Source: Verrucomicrobiota bacterium
GTDB lineage: Bacteria; Verrucomicrobiota; Verrucomicrobiia; Chthoniobacterales; SZAS-18
DNA length: 42,719 bases
Assembly: GCA_018240025.1 (NCBI GenBank)
Contig: JAFEGM010000001.1
Coordinates: 1-42,719, forward strand
Direction of reading: 5' to 3'
Below are positions 7,840 to 16,362 of this stretch, in pieces. The notes beneath the pieces are model-generated. The model was not told the DNA's origin. It saw only the letters and a list, made by a program, of their open reading frames with translations, and ran no database searches. Position 1 is the first letter of the stretch; each line of letters opens with the position of its first letter. A program made the position numbers and the translations under genes.

Positions 7840-9024
7840 TCAGGCGTCCGACGCCAGCGGTTCGCCGCGCAGCCAGACGTGGATCACCCGCAGGGACTCG
7901 TCGAGCCGGACGAGATCGGCCGGGCCGCCGACGCGCAGTCCGCCCGATCTCGCCGTGCTGCACCACGCCGGCAGGCGGCCGTCGCGTTCCCAGTTCGCAC
8001 TACCCAGCCGCCAGGCGGCCCAGACGGGCAGCCCGTGGCGGTGGACCAGCCCGCGCACGGCGTCGAGCAGGCGAATGGTGCTGCCGGCCAGGGCGCTGCC
8101 GTCGGCGAGCAGCCCCACCCCGCCCTGCACCCGGCAGGCGCGCCCACCGAGATCGAACTGCGCGCCCTCCGGCAGACCGCAGCCCGCGGTCGCATCGCTG
8201 ACCAGCCGCAGGCCGTCCGGCAGTTTCGCGCGCAGGGTCAGCTCCACCAAGGTCGGCGAGACGTGGTGGCCATCGGCGATGAGCTCGACCACGCAAGAGC
8301 GTCGTGCGAGGGCGGCTTCGAGCAGGCCGGCGACCCGATACGGGCCGCGCCGACGGGCCCCGGACATGGCATTGAAGAGATGCGTGCCGCGAAAGGCCCC
8401 GCGCTCGAACGCGGCCCCGACGTCCTCGTCCCAGGCATCGCTGTGGCCGAGGCTGGGCACGATGCCGGCCGCCAGCAGGCGATCGATCCCCTCCAGCGCT
8501 CCAGGCAGTTCGGGCGCGAGAGTGACCAGCCGCACCGTCTCGGCGCGGGCGACGAGGCGCTCGACCCAGACTCGGTCCGGCACGCAGCAGTGCTCCACGG
8601 CCTGCGCTCCGGCTTTCGCCGGATTGAGGAAAGGGCCTTCAACGTGCGCGCCGAGGACGGTCGGACAGCCCGGTCGCGGCGAGCGCTGCCAGTCGGCCAC
8701 GCGATCCAGGAAGCGTTCCAAGACGACCCACGGCGCAGCCACGCTGGTGGGCAGCAGCGCGGTGGTCCCGCCAGCGGCATGATGCCGCAGGATGGTGGCG
8801 AAGGCGGTCTCGTCCGCCTCCATGAAATCGCGCCCGAGCGCCCCGTGGAGATGCTCGTCGACCAGGCCGGGGGCGAGGTAATCGCCAGCGATATCGAGCC
8901 GGCCCGGCTCTACAGGACCGGAACCTTTCCCCAGCTCGACCACCCGCCCGGCCTCGATCCGCACCCAGCCGGGCTCCACGCCGTGCGGGAGCACGAGACG
9001 GGCATTGGTCAGAAGGAGCGACAC
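7840..9024 (-). CDS. nagA: N-acetylglucosamine-6-phosphate deacetylase
   Basis: The 394-residue protein of the amidohydrolase superfamily removes the acetyl group from GlcNAc-6-phosphate, feeding amino-sugar and cell-wall recycling into glycolysis. Key positions fit NagA: the D-x-HLHG motif near 56-61, the metal-binding Glu in HVEGPFLNP (E129), metal histidines in SLGHSD (H194) and THLFNAM (H215), substrate loop IADGHH (249-254) and catalytic Asp in VSDATAG (D277). The C-terminal GG.ADLV.LD signature is also present. It starts with GTG 10 bases after the hybrid kinase gene, so it may be the last gene of that minus-strand unit. No nagB or GlcNAc transporter lies in the window, so the partner enzyme must be elsewhere. 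Confidence 0.92.
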   Translation of the reverse strand: MSLLLTNARLVLPHGVEPGWVRIEAGRVVELGKGSGPVEPGRLDIAGDYLAPGLVDEHLHGALGRDFMEADETAFATILRHHAAGGTTALLPTSVAAPWVVLERFLDRVADWQRSPRPGCPTVLGAHVEGPFLNPAKAGAQAVEHCCVPDRVWVERLVARAETVRLVTLAPELPGALEGIDRLLAAGIVPSLGHSDAWDEDVGAAFERGAFRGTHLFNAMSGARRRGPYRVAGLLEAALARRSCVVELIADGHHVSPTLVELTLRAKLPDGLRLVSDATAGCGLPEGAQFDLGGRACRVQGGVGLLADGSALAGSTIRLLDAVRGLVHRHGLPVWAAWRLGSANWERDGRLPAWCSTARSGGLRVGGPADLVRLDESLRVIHVWLRGEPLASDA

Positions 9025-9034
9025 GACTCCGGCC

Positions 9035-12000
9035 TCAGATCTTCACCACCCGCTGCTTGCGCTGTTCGAGCAGGGCCTCGAGCGCCGCCGCCATCTCGTG
9101 GGCACGATAGGGTTTGGCCAAGATCGCGCTGAAGCCGAGTTCGACGTAGTTGGCGCGGATCTCGTCGGTCAGATAACCGCTGCAGGCCAGCGTGAGCAGC
9201 TGCGGATCGACCGCGCGCAATTGCTTCACTACCACCAGACCGCCCGGGCCACCCGGCATGGTGAGGTCGAGCACGGCGATGTCGAAGGGGCGCCCAGCCT
9301 CGCGCGCGGTCTGGAACATCTGCACCGCGGTCGCTTCGTCGGCGGCCGATTCCACATCGTAGCCGAGCCCGTGGATCATGATGCCGGCCACGCGGCGCAC
9401 GTGGTCGTCGTCGTCCATGACCAGCACGCGCACGCCGTTGCGGATCCGCTGCGTGGGCGGCGGCAGGCGGCGCGTCTGCTGACGCACCGGGGGCGCGGAT
9501 TCCGAAGCGGGGAGCAAGATGCGAAACGTTGCACCCCTGCCGGGGGTGGAGTCGACCGAAATGTAGCCGCCGTGCTTGTGCACGATGCCGTAGGCCGTGG
9601 CCAGACCGAGCCCGGTCCCACCCTCCTTGGTGGTGAAGAACGGGTCGAACACCTTGGGCAGGACCTCGGGAGGGATGCCCGAGCCCTCGTCGCGAAAGGT
9701 CATTTCCACGTACCGCCCAGCGCGAATGCCACGGGCGTCGTGCAGGCCGACCTCGCGCACCCCCGCGCCGACCGAGAGGCGCCCACCGCCCGGCATCGCC
9801 TGTTTGGCGTTGAGGACGATGTTGTGCACCACCTGGCTGATCTGCCCGGAGTCCGCCTCGATGGCCGGCAGCGCGGGCGGCAGGTTCAGCTCCGCCCGGA
9901 TGTTGGAACCGTGCAGCGCGAAGCGGGTGGATTCGGCAATGATCTCCTCGACCCGCGCGAGGTGCTTCAGCGGTGCGCCGCCCTTGGTGAAAGTCAGCAA
10001 CTGGGCGGTCAGGTCCCGGGCGCGAATGGCGGCCCGTTCGGCCTCGCCCAAGCGGGTCAGCAAGGCCGGGTCGCCACCCTCGATGAGGTTGATGGCATCG
10101 GAAATGTTCCCGAGCACCGCGGTGAGGATGTTGTTGAAGTCATGCGCGATGCCCGCGGCGATGACCGAGAGGCCCTCGTATTTCTCGATCTTCACCCGCT
10201 CGGCCTGCATGCGGTCTTCGATCGAGATATCCCGGAAGACCCGTACCACACCCACGATGGTACCGCTGGCGCTGCGGATGGGCGCAGTGCTGCTGGCGGT
10301 GTGGAACGAGCTGCCGTCCTTGCGCAGCCCCCAGACGTGGCGGTGCGAGTGCAGCGTCTCGCCGGTGCTGAGCGCGCGCGCCACGGCGTCGGAGCCGAGC
10401 CCGCGCGGATGCGGCGGCGAAAGGTCACCGGGCTGCGGGGGCCGGACTTCGAACAGGGACGTCAGCGCCCGCCCGCGCAGCTCCGACTCGCTCCAGCCCA
10501 GCATTCGCTCGGCGACGGGATTGGCCAGCGTGATGCAGCCGAGGGCATCGGTCGCGATGACGGCATCGGCGATCGACCCCAGCGTCACGCGCAGGCGGTC
10601 GGTCTCGTCGTCGAGCGCCGTGCGGGCCGCTTCGTTGCCGAGCGCGAGGGCGAACGAGCGGGCGGCGCTGAGGACGTGGTCCTGCTCCAGCCGCGTCCAA
10701 GATTCGTCGGAACGCGTACGATGCAGCGTGAAGATTCCGCGCAGCACACCGCGCACGATCACCGGCGCAGCCAGCACCACCCGGGCGTCGGCGCGTTCCA
10801 GGGCCACCCGCTCCTGCTCGGGTAGTTCCGCGGCGCGGCCCTCCCAGGTGGCGCCGGCCGCCAGGGTCGTGCGGATCTCGTCGCGGTACCGCGAGAGCTT
10901 CATGCGCAAACCGCCGGGGCGTCGGACCGAGGCCACCTCCGGCGCGCACCATTCGCCGGCCAGCTCGAGCATCGTCTCGCCGTCGGATCCGGTCGCGCCA
11001 TCGAAGAACAGCATGCGATCGGCCTGCATGGTGGCGGCCATGATGCCGAGCAGCCGATCCAGGCGCGGCCGCAGCGGGACCGGCTCGAGCAAAAGTCGCT
11101 GCAGCTCGGTCAGCGCCGCCAGATGCCGGTCGCGCGCCGCCACGGCCTCCTCGGCCTCACGCCGCTCGGTGATGTCGCGCGCATTGATGACCAAGGCGCC
11201 GACGTCCGGATCGGCCAGGCGATGATTGCCCTTCACCTCCATCCAGCGCCACGCCCCATCAGCCCGCTGCACGCGGAAGACCACGCGATGCGACTCTTCG
11301 CCGGAAGCAAAACGGCGGAACCGCGCGCGCACTTCCTCCCGGTCCTCCGGATGCACAAACTGGAGGCCGGGCTGGTGCACGAACTCCTCCGGCGCCCGGC
11401 CCATGACGGGTCGCACGGCCTCGCTCATGTAGGTGATGACGCCATCGGGGCGCAGCAACGCGACCACGTCGGAGCTGTTCTGCACGAGACTGCGAAAGCG
11501 CCGCTCGCTGGCCTGCAGGTTCTCCTCCGCCTGACGCCGCTCGGTGATGTCGCTGCCGACCCAGATGATGCCGCCGATGTGGGGATCAGCCAGGAAGTTC
11601 TGGCCGCGCATTTCGAGCGGCACCCAGGTGGCGTGGTCGGCATGTCGCAAACGCACGACCGCCCGGACCACGCCGCCCTCGGGATCATCGAGCAGACGCG
11701 CGAAATTCTGCATCGTACCCGCCAGCTCGTCGGGATGCAGCAGCTCCCAGACGAGGCGTCCGAGCAGTGCGCCCTCGGGATAGCCGAGGATGCGCGTGGC
11801 CGCTGCATTGACGAAGCCGATGCGTCCCTGCTGATCGAGGACGGTGAACAAGTCGGTGACATTGCGGACGAGGCTGCGGAAGCGCTGCTCGCTCGCCCGG
11901 ATCGCGCTTTCGGCGGCGATCTCCGCGGTGATGTCGCGGACGTTGCAGACGATCCCGCGCACGGCCGGATCGTCGAGCATGTTGGTCGCCACCGACTCCA

Positions 12001-12688
12001 GATGCACCCAGCGGTCCTCAACCGCGTGCTTCACCCGGAAGGTCACCCGCCGGTCCGCGCCCGGATTCTCCAGCAGCCAGGCCATGCCCTCCTGCGCCGC
12101 TGGTACATCGTCCGGATGAAACTCGACCCAGACCGGCTGCGGGCCGAGCGCGAGCGGAGGTCGGCCGAGGATGCGCTGTACGGCATCGCTCTCGAAGAGC
12201 ACGTGCCCTTCGCGGTCGAGGATGGCCACGATGTCGGCCGTGCGGTGCACCAGACTGCGCAGACGATGCACGCTGGCTTCAGCCGCCCGTTCCTCGGCCA
12301 CGCGCTGTCCGATATCGATGGCCCGGCAGACGACACCCGCAATGTCGGGATCGTGCAGATGATTCCTGACGTTGGCCTCCACCTCGACCCAGCGTTCGTC
12401 GAGATAATGCTGCACCCGAAAGCGCACGGTGGCGCGGCCGAGCGGCGTGGCGACCACATTGCGGAACACCGCAGAGAGCCAGTCGCGATCCTGCGGATGG
12501 AGCCGGTCGAAGGCATTCGCGCCGAGTCGCGCACCGAGCTCCCTTCCGAGCAGATCGGGAACCGCGCCACTTTCGAAGACAATGTTCCCCTGGGCGTCGA
12601 GCACCAGCACCGCCTCCGAATCGTGGCGCAGCAGCGCCTCGCAGCGCCTCGCCTCCGGCCCGCGCGCTGCCTCCTGCTCCGGGCTCAT
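9035..12688 (-). CDS. Hybrid sensor histidine kinase with five PAS domains, GAF and receiver
   Basis: 1217 residues with no predicted membrane helix, so a cytoplasmic sensor. Four PAS repeats span about 15-510, each ending in a D-I-T-E/A-like exit motif (for example SDITERRQAEE). They are followed by a GAF domain (about 515-690), a fifth PAS (about 695-820), a HisKA-type dimerisation helix with AAGIAHDFNN (phospho-His at about 849), an HATPase with N-box HNIVLNAKQAMP and G-boxes DEGSGIP and GTGLGLA, and a C-terminal receiver (about 1086-1217) with phospho-acceptor D1141 in LDLTMP and the conserved lysine in LAKPY. All catalytic residues look intact. Its ATG overlaps the stop of the upstream kinase gene by four bases (ATGA), implying co-translation. 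No output regulator gene follows, so the phosphate probably passes to an unlinked protein. Confidence 0.92.
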   Translation of the reverse strand: MSPEQEAARGPEARRCEALLRHDSEAVLVLDAQGNIVFESGAVPDLLGRELGARLGANAFDRLHPQDRDWLSAVFRNVVATPLGRATVRFRVQHYLDERWVEVEANVRNHLHDPDIAGVVCRAIDIGQRVAEERAAEASVHRLRSLVHRTADIVAILDREGHVLFESDAVQRILGRPPLALGPQPVWVEFHPDDVPAAQEGMAWLLENPGADRRVTFRVKHAVEDRWVHLESVATNMLDDPAVRGIVCNVRDITAEIAAESAIRASEQRFRSLVRNVTDLFTVLDQQGRIGFVNAAATRILGYPEGALLGRLVWELLHPDELAGTMQNFARLLDDPEGGVVRAVVRLRHADHATWVPLEMRGQNFLADPHIGGIIWVGSDITERRQAEENLQASERRFRSLVQNSSDVVALLRPDGVITYMSEAVRPVMGRAPEEFVHQPGLQFVHPEDREEVRARFRRFASGEESHRVVFRVQRADGAWRWMEVKGNHRLADPDVGALVINARDITERREAEEAVAARDRHLAALTELQRLLLEPVPLRPRLDRLLGIMAATMQADRMLFFDGATGSDGETMLELAGEWCAPEVASVRRPGGLRMKLSRYRDEIRTTLAAGATWEGRAAELPEQERVALERADARVVLAAPVIVRGVLRGIFTLHRTRSDESWTRLEQDHVLSAARSFALALGNEAARTALDDETDRLRVTLGSIADAVIATDALGCITLANPVAERMLGWSESELRGRALTSLFEVRPPQPGDLSPPHPRGLGSDAVARALSTGETLHSHRHVWGLRKDGSSFHTASSTAPIRSASGTIVGVVRVFRDISIEDRMQAERVKIEKYEGLSVIAAGIAHDFNNILTAVLGNISDAINLIEGGDPALLTRLGEAERAAIRARDLTAQLLTFTKGGAPLKHLARVEEIIAESTRFALHGSNIRAELNLPPALPAIEADSGQISQVVHNIVLNAKQAMPGGGRLSVGAGVREVGLHDARGIRAGRYVEMTFRDEGSGIPPEVLPKVFDPFFTTKEGGTGLGLATAYGIVHKHGGYISVDSTPGRGATFRILLPASESAPPVRQQTRRLPPPTQRIRNGVRVLVMDDDDHVRRVAGIMIHGLGYDVESAADEATAVQMFQTAREAGRPFDIAVLDLTMPGGPGGLVVVKQLRAVDPQLLTLACSGYLTDEIRANYVELGFSAILAKPYRAHEMAAALEALLEQRKQRVVKI

Positions 12689-15339
12689 GTCGCGGAAGCC
12701 GGCTGCGTCGCCAGTTGCATGACGGCGGCAATCTCGGCGATGGCGTAGGGTTTGGGCAGGACCTCGATGAAGCCTTGGCCCCTCAGTTCATCGCGATCGA
12801 GCGTGACCATGTAACCGCTCATCGCGATGGCGCGCACTTCCGGGTCGAGGCGACGCAGCTTCTGCAGGACATCGAGTCCGCCCGGCCCGCCCTGGATGGT
12901 CAGATCGAGGAGCACGGCGGAATACGGGTTGCCATTGGCCCGGGCCCGCTCGTATTCGCGCAGCAGGCTGTCGCCGTCCCCGGTGGCGCGCCCGCCATAG
13001 CCGAGTTGATGGAGCACCCTCACGGTCAGATTGCGGACGCTCTCCTCATCGTCGAGCACCAACACCCGCGCCACGGACGAAGGCGCCTCCAGCGTCTCCT
13101 CGGGCGGACCGGGCGTGCGCGTGGCCGGGAGGTAGAGTCGGAAAATGGTGCCGTGGCCGACGATGGAATCGACGTTCACATCGCCCCCGTGCTGCCGGAC
13201 GATCGAGTACACCGCCGAGAGCCCCAACCCGCTCGCGCCGGCCTTGGTGGTAAAGAACGGGCTGAAGACGCGCGGGAGCAGTTCAGGCGGAATGCCGGAG
13301 CCTTCGTCCTCGAAACAGAGCTTCACGTAGCGCCCCGGCGGCAGGCCGGTGGGGTGTCCTTCGCCCAGCGCACGCGCGACCGCCCAGACCTCGAGCTTGC
13401 CGCCCTGCGGCATGGCATCGGCCGCGTTCATGGTCAGGTTGCGCACCACGCGACCGAAGAGCTCGCTGTCGAGCTCCACCAGCGGCAGATCCTCGGGCAG
13501 CGTGAAGACGGCCTGCACGTTGGTCCCGCGCAGTGCGATGGTCACCTGCTCCTCGACCAGATTGCTGAGCATCTGGACCTTCTTCACCGGGGCCGCGCCG
13601 CGCGTGAAGGCGAGCAACTGTCCGGCCAGATCGCGCGCCGTGTCGCAGGCCAGCTGCGCCTCCTGCAGGCTGGCCAGCGCGTCGTCGGGCTGCTGGCGCA
13701 GGGTCATGCCGGCGAGCGAGAGATTCCCCGAGATGCTGGTCAGCGCGTTGTTGAAACCATGAGCCACGCCGCCGGCCAGCGAGACGACCTTCTCATACTG
13801 GTCTGCGCGGAGCGCTTCGGTCCGCATTTTCTCCTCGCCCGTGATGTCGCGGAAGACTCGGACGGTGCCGCGAATGGCGCCTGTCGTGTCCCGGATGGGA
13901 GCCGTGTGGCCGCCGACCGAGACGGCACCGCCATTGGCCGCCAGTGCCCAAAGCCCGGTTTGCTCGAAGACCGTCTCGCCCATTTCCAGCACCCGGCGCA
14001 GGGGACCGGCCGGGGGTGGGTCGTCGGATTCCTTGCGCGGATCGCGCCGGGTGAAGAAGCTCTCGAGCGGGCGACCGCCAAGATCGCTGGCGGTGCGTCC
14101 GAGCAGCCGCTGCGCGGCCGGGTTGGCCAGCTCGACCAGACCAGAGCGATCCGTCATGAGCGTCGGATCGCCCAAGGCCAGCAGCGTGGCTTCCAACCGT
14201 TCGCGCTGATCCTGCAGGCGGAACTGCTGGTACTCGGTGTCGAGGGCCAGGCCCAGCGAAGCCGTCAAAGCGCCGAGAGCCTGCTGCTCCTCGCTGCTCC
14301 ATTCGCGCGGCGCGTCGCAGTCGTGCAGCAGCACGAGAGCGAACGGCACGCCGGCGGCAAAGGCGCTGCAGCCGACCACGCTGCGGGCACCGGCCTTGCG
14401 CAGGATCTCGGCGAGCAGCGGCGGGGCCTGCTCGCGCAGGAAGGCGAAGGGCTCCGCGCGGGTCCAGCGCGGGACGACGTCGGGCGGGAAAATGTCGGCA
14501 TCCAGACGCAGTCCCGCCCCGGTCACGATTTGGGGCGAGGTATGGGGCGCGCACCACTCCTCGCGCAGCAGCGCGGTGAGGTCGTCGCCGCCGGGTTCCT
14601 GGCGCAGCCGCAGATACTGGGCCCGGGAGGCGCGGAAGCGCTGTCCGACCAGCTCGAGCCACCGGCGCAGGCGTGGCGTGACGGGGCTGGGCTCGAGCAG
14701 TTGCCGGTAAATCTCATGATCCTGTGCCGGGACCGCCGCTACGGCAGGCGCCGCGGCCGGCGTACCGGCAGCGACCCGCGGGGTGCGCTGCAGGATGGCC
14801 AAGGCGAGGGCCGCATTCTCCCGTAGATTATGGCGCTCGGTGGTCGAGAAGAGACGCGGAACCCGGTCGAAAACTGCGAGCAGTCCGAGCAGCTGACCGT
14901 CGGGGGTGAGCAGCGCCTTGCCGGCGAAACCGCGCGCTCCGAAAGGATCCTGCGTCCAGGCATCGTGGCGAAAGAGTTCCTGGGCCGCCGCATCCTCGAC
15001 CGAGAACACATCGGGATCGCTCAGCACGCGACCCGCCAGCAGGCAGCGCTCACGCGGCGCCTCTGCCGCCACCAACCCGAAGGAGGCGATGGCGCGAAAA
15101 TGCGACTGATCCAGCAACGCCAAGACCGCGTGGGAGACGCCGCAGGCCCGGGCGGTCATGCTGGTCAGACGCTCGAAGAGCGGCTCGGGCGGGCGGTTGA
15201 GCACGCCAAGGGCATTGACCGCCGCGACGCGCGCGGCTTCGCCGGGCATTTCGAGGCGTTGCCGGAGTTCGAGCAAGGGCGCCGCGATCTCTGCCGTCCG
15301 GATGCGTCGGGGGTTGCTGGCTGGGTTCACGGAAGACAA
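12685..15339 (-). CDS. Hybrid histidine kinase with atypical H-box, GAF-PAS-HK-receiver
   Basis: 884 residues, soluble. It has a GAF domain near 50-200, a second GAF-like region near 215-385, a PAS domain (about 387-500) and a kinase core with H527, followed by N-box RNLTMNAADAMP, DEGSGIP and SGLGLS, then a receiver (about 758-884) with D812 in LLDLT and K863 in LPKPY. The H-box reads GGVAHGFNN: the acidic residue that normally follows the phospho-histidine (HD or HE) is glycine. In this family that residue takes part in catalysis, so activity may be altered. The start could be TTG 15339 or GTG 15330. It overlaps the five-PAS kinase by four bases, so the two are probably made together and may work as a pair. 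Confidence 0.88.
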   Translation of the reverse strand: MSSVNPASNPRRIRTAEIAAPLLELRQRLEMPGEAARVAAVNALGVLNRPPEPLFERLTSMTARACGVSHAVLALLDQSHFRAIASFGLVAAEAPRERCLLAGRVLSDPDVFSVEDAAAQELFRHDAWTQDPFGARGFAGKALLTPDGQLLGLLAVFDRVPRLFSTTERHNLRENAALALAILQRTPRVAAGTPAAAPAVAAVPAQDHEIYRQLLEPSPVTPRLRRWLELVGQRFRASRAQYLRLRQEPGGDDLTALLREEWCAPHTSPQIVTGAGLRLDADIFPPDVVPRWTRAEPFAFLREQAPPLLAEILRKAGARSVVGCSAFAAGVPFALVLLHDCDAPREWSSEEQQALGALTASLGLALDTEYQQFRLQDQRERLEATLLALGDPTLMTDRSGLVELANPAAQRLLGRTASDLGGRPLESFFTRRDPRKESDDPPPAGPLRRVLEMGETVFEQTGLWALAANGGAVSVGGHTAPIRDTTGAIRGTVRVFRDITGEEKMRTEALRADQYEKVVSLAGGVAHGFNNALTSISGNLSLAGMTLRQQPDDALASLQEAQLACDTARDLAGQLLAFTRGAAPVKKVQMLSNLVEEQVTIALRGTNVQAVFTLPEDLPLVELDSELFGRVVRNLTMNAADAMPQGGKLEVWAVARALGEGHPTGLPPGRYVKLCFEDEGSGIPPELLPRVFSPFFTTKAGASGLGLSAVYSIVRQHGGDVNVDSIVGHGTIFRLYLPATRTPGPPEETLEAPSSVARVLVLDDEESVRNLTVRVLHQLGYGGRATGDGDSLLREYERARANGNPYSAVLLDLTIQGGPGGLDVLQKLRRLDPEVRAIAMSGYMVTLDRDELRGQGFIEVLPKPYAIAEIAAVMQLATQPASAT

Positions 15340-15399
15340 GGGCAGTCGGAAAGGCTGCCAGCTTCCTTCAGGGTAGACAAATACAAAGCTCGGCGGTCG

Positions 15400-16323
15400 C
15401 TAGCGCAGTCCCGCGATCGCAGCCACTACCGTCGAAAGAAAACGGGTGCGGGCCGTGTCGGCTCGGCTGGTCAAAACCACCGGCACCCGGGCGCCGACGA
15501 GGACGCCGGCTGCCGTGGCTCCTGAGAGATACTGGAGTTGTTTGACCAGCGCGTTGCCGGTCTCCACCCCGGGCACGATGAGCACGTCCGGGTCGCCGGC
15601 GATGGCGGAAGCGATGCCCTTCACGCGGGCGGCGTCGGCAGAAATGGCGTCATCGAAGGCCAGCGGTCCGTCGAGCATCGCACCCTCGATCTGCCCCCTC
15701 TCGGCCATCTTGCAGAGCGCAGCCGCATCCAGACTCGCCGGGAAGCGGTGGCTGACCACTTCCAGGGCGGCCAGCAAGGCAACTTTCGGAGTCACCAGCC
15801 CGAGCGCCCGAGCGACGTGAATCGCGTTTTGTACGATGTCGCGCTTCATACCGAGGTCCGGCTGGGCATTGACCACGGCATCGGAGATCAGCAGCAGCTT
15901 CGAGTAGGTGGGCACATCCAGCACATTGACGTGCGAGACCCGACGCCCGCTGCGCAGACCGGTCTCGCGGGCCACGAGGACGCTGAGCAGCTCGGCCGTG
16001 TGCAGGCTGCCTTTCATGAGGACGTCGATCTCGCCGCCCACGGCCAACCCGCAGGCGCGGCGCGCAGCCTCGGTCGGCTCGCCGACCGAAATCAGGCGGG
16101 TCTTGCCGAGGGAAATCTGGTGCTGTTCCGCCAGCGACCGAATGGTGATCTCGGGGCCGATGAGCGTGGGCGTGCCGAGACCCGCCGCCGCCACCTCCAT
16201 GGCACCCTGCAGGGCCTCCGCCGTGCAGGGATAGACGGCCGCCAGCCGCAGCGGCGGACGCTGGCGGACGCGCTCGATCAATTCGGAGAACTTGCCGGGA
16301 TGGGGAGAACCTGGAGAAAGCAC
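15400..16323 (-). CDS. Phosphate acetyl/butyryltransferase family enzyme
   Basis: A 307-residue member of the PTA/PTB family, which exchanges CoA for phosphate on an acyl group. The family's conserved patches are visible: MKGSLHTAELL near residue 103, a KRDIVQNAIHVARALG stretch, then V.LLAALEVVS, EGAMLDGPLAFDDAIS, and near the C-terminus DVLIVPGVETGNALVKQL. Length fits phosphate butyryltransferases and the free-standing Ptb-like enzymes, not the longer Pta of enterics. Whether the substrate is acetyl, butyryl or another acyl-CoA cannot be told, and no acetate or butyrate kinase gene is adjacent. It uses a GTG start, lies 39 bases downstream of the protein-kinase gene and 60 bases before the hybrid-kinase pair, all on the same strand. 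Confidence 0.85.
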   Translation of the reverse strand: MLSPGSPHPGKFSELIERVRQRPPLRLAAVYPCTAEALQGAMEVAAAGLGTPTLIGPEITIRSLAEQHQISLGKTRLISVGEPTEAARRACGLAVGGEIDVLMKGSLHTAELLSVLVARETGLRSGRRVSHVNVLDVPTYSKLLLISDAVVNAQPDLGMKRDIVQNAIHVARALGLVTPKVALLAALEVVSHRFPASLDAAALCKMAERGQIEGAMLDGPLAFDDAISADAARVKGIASAIAGDPDVLIVPGVETGNALVKQLQYLSGATAAGVLVGARVPVVLTSRADTARTRFLSTVVAAIAGLR

Positions 16324-16362
16324 GAGAGTGGAGAATGAGGCGGGCGGGCGCGGGGGTCAGCA

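Noticed and set aside
9005..14826. Long plus-strand open frames opposite the two hybrid kinases
   Set aside because: The minus strand encodes complete PAS, kinase and receiver domains; these are compositional shadows.
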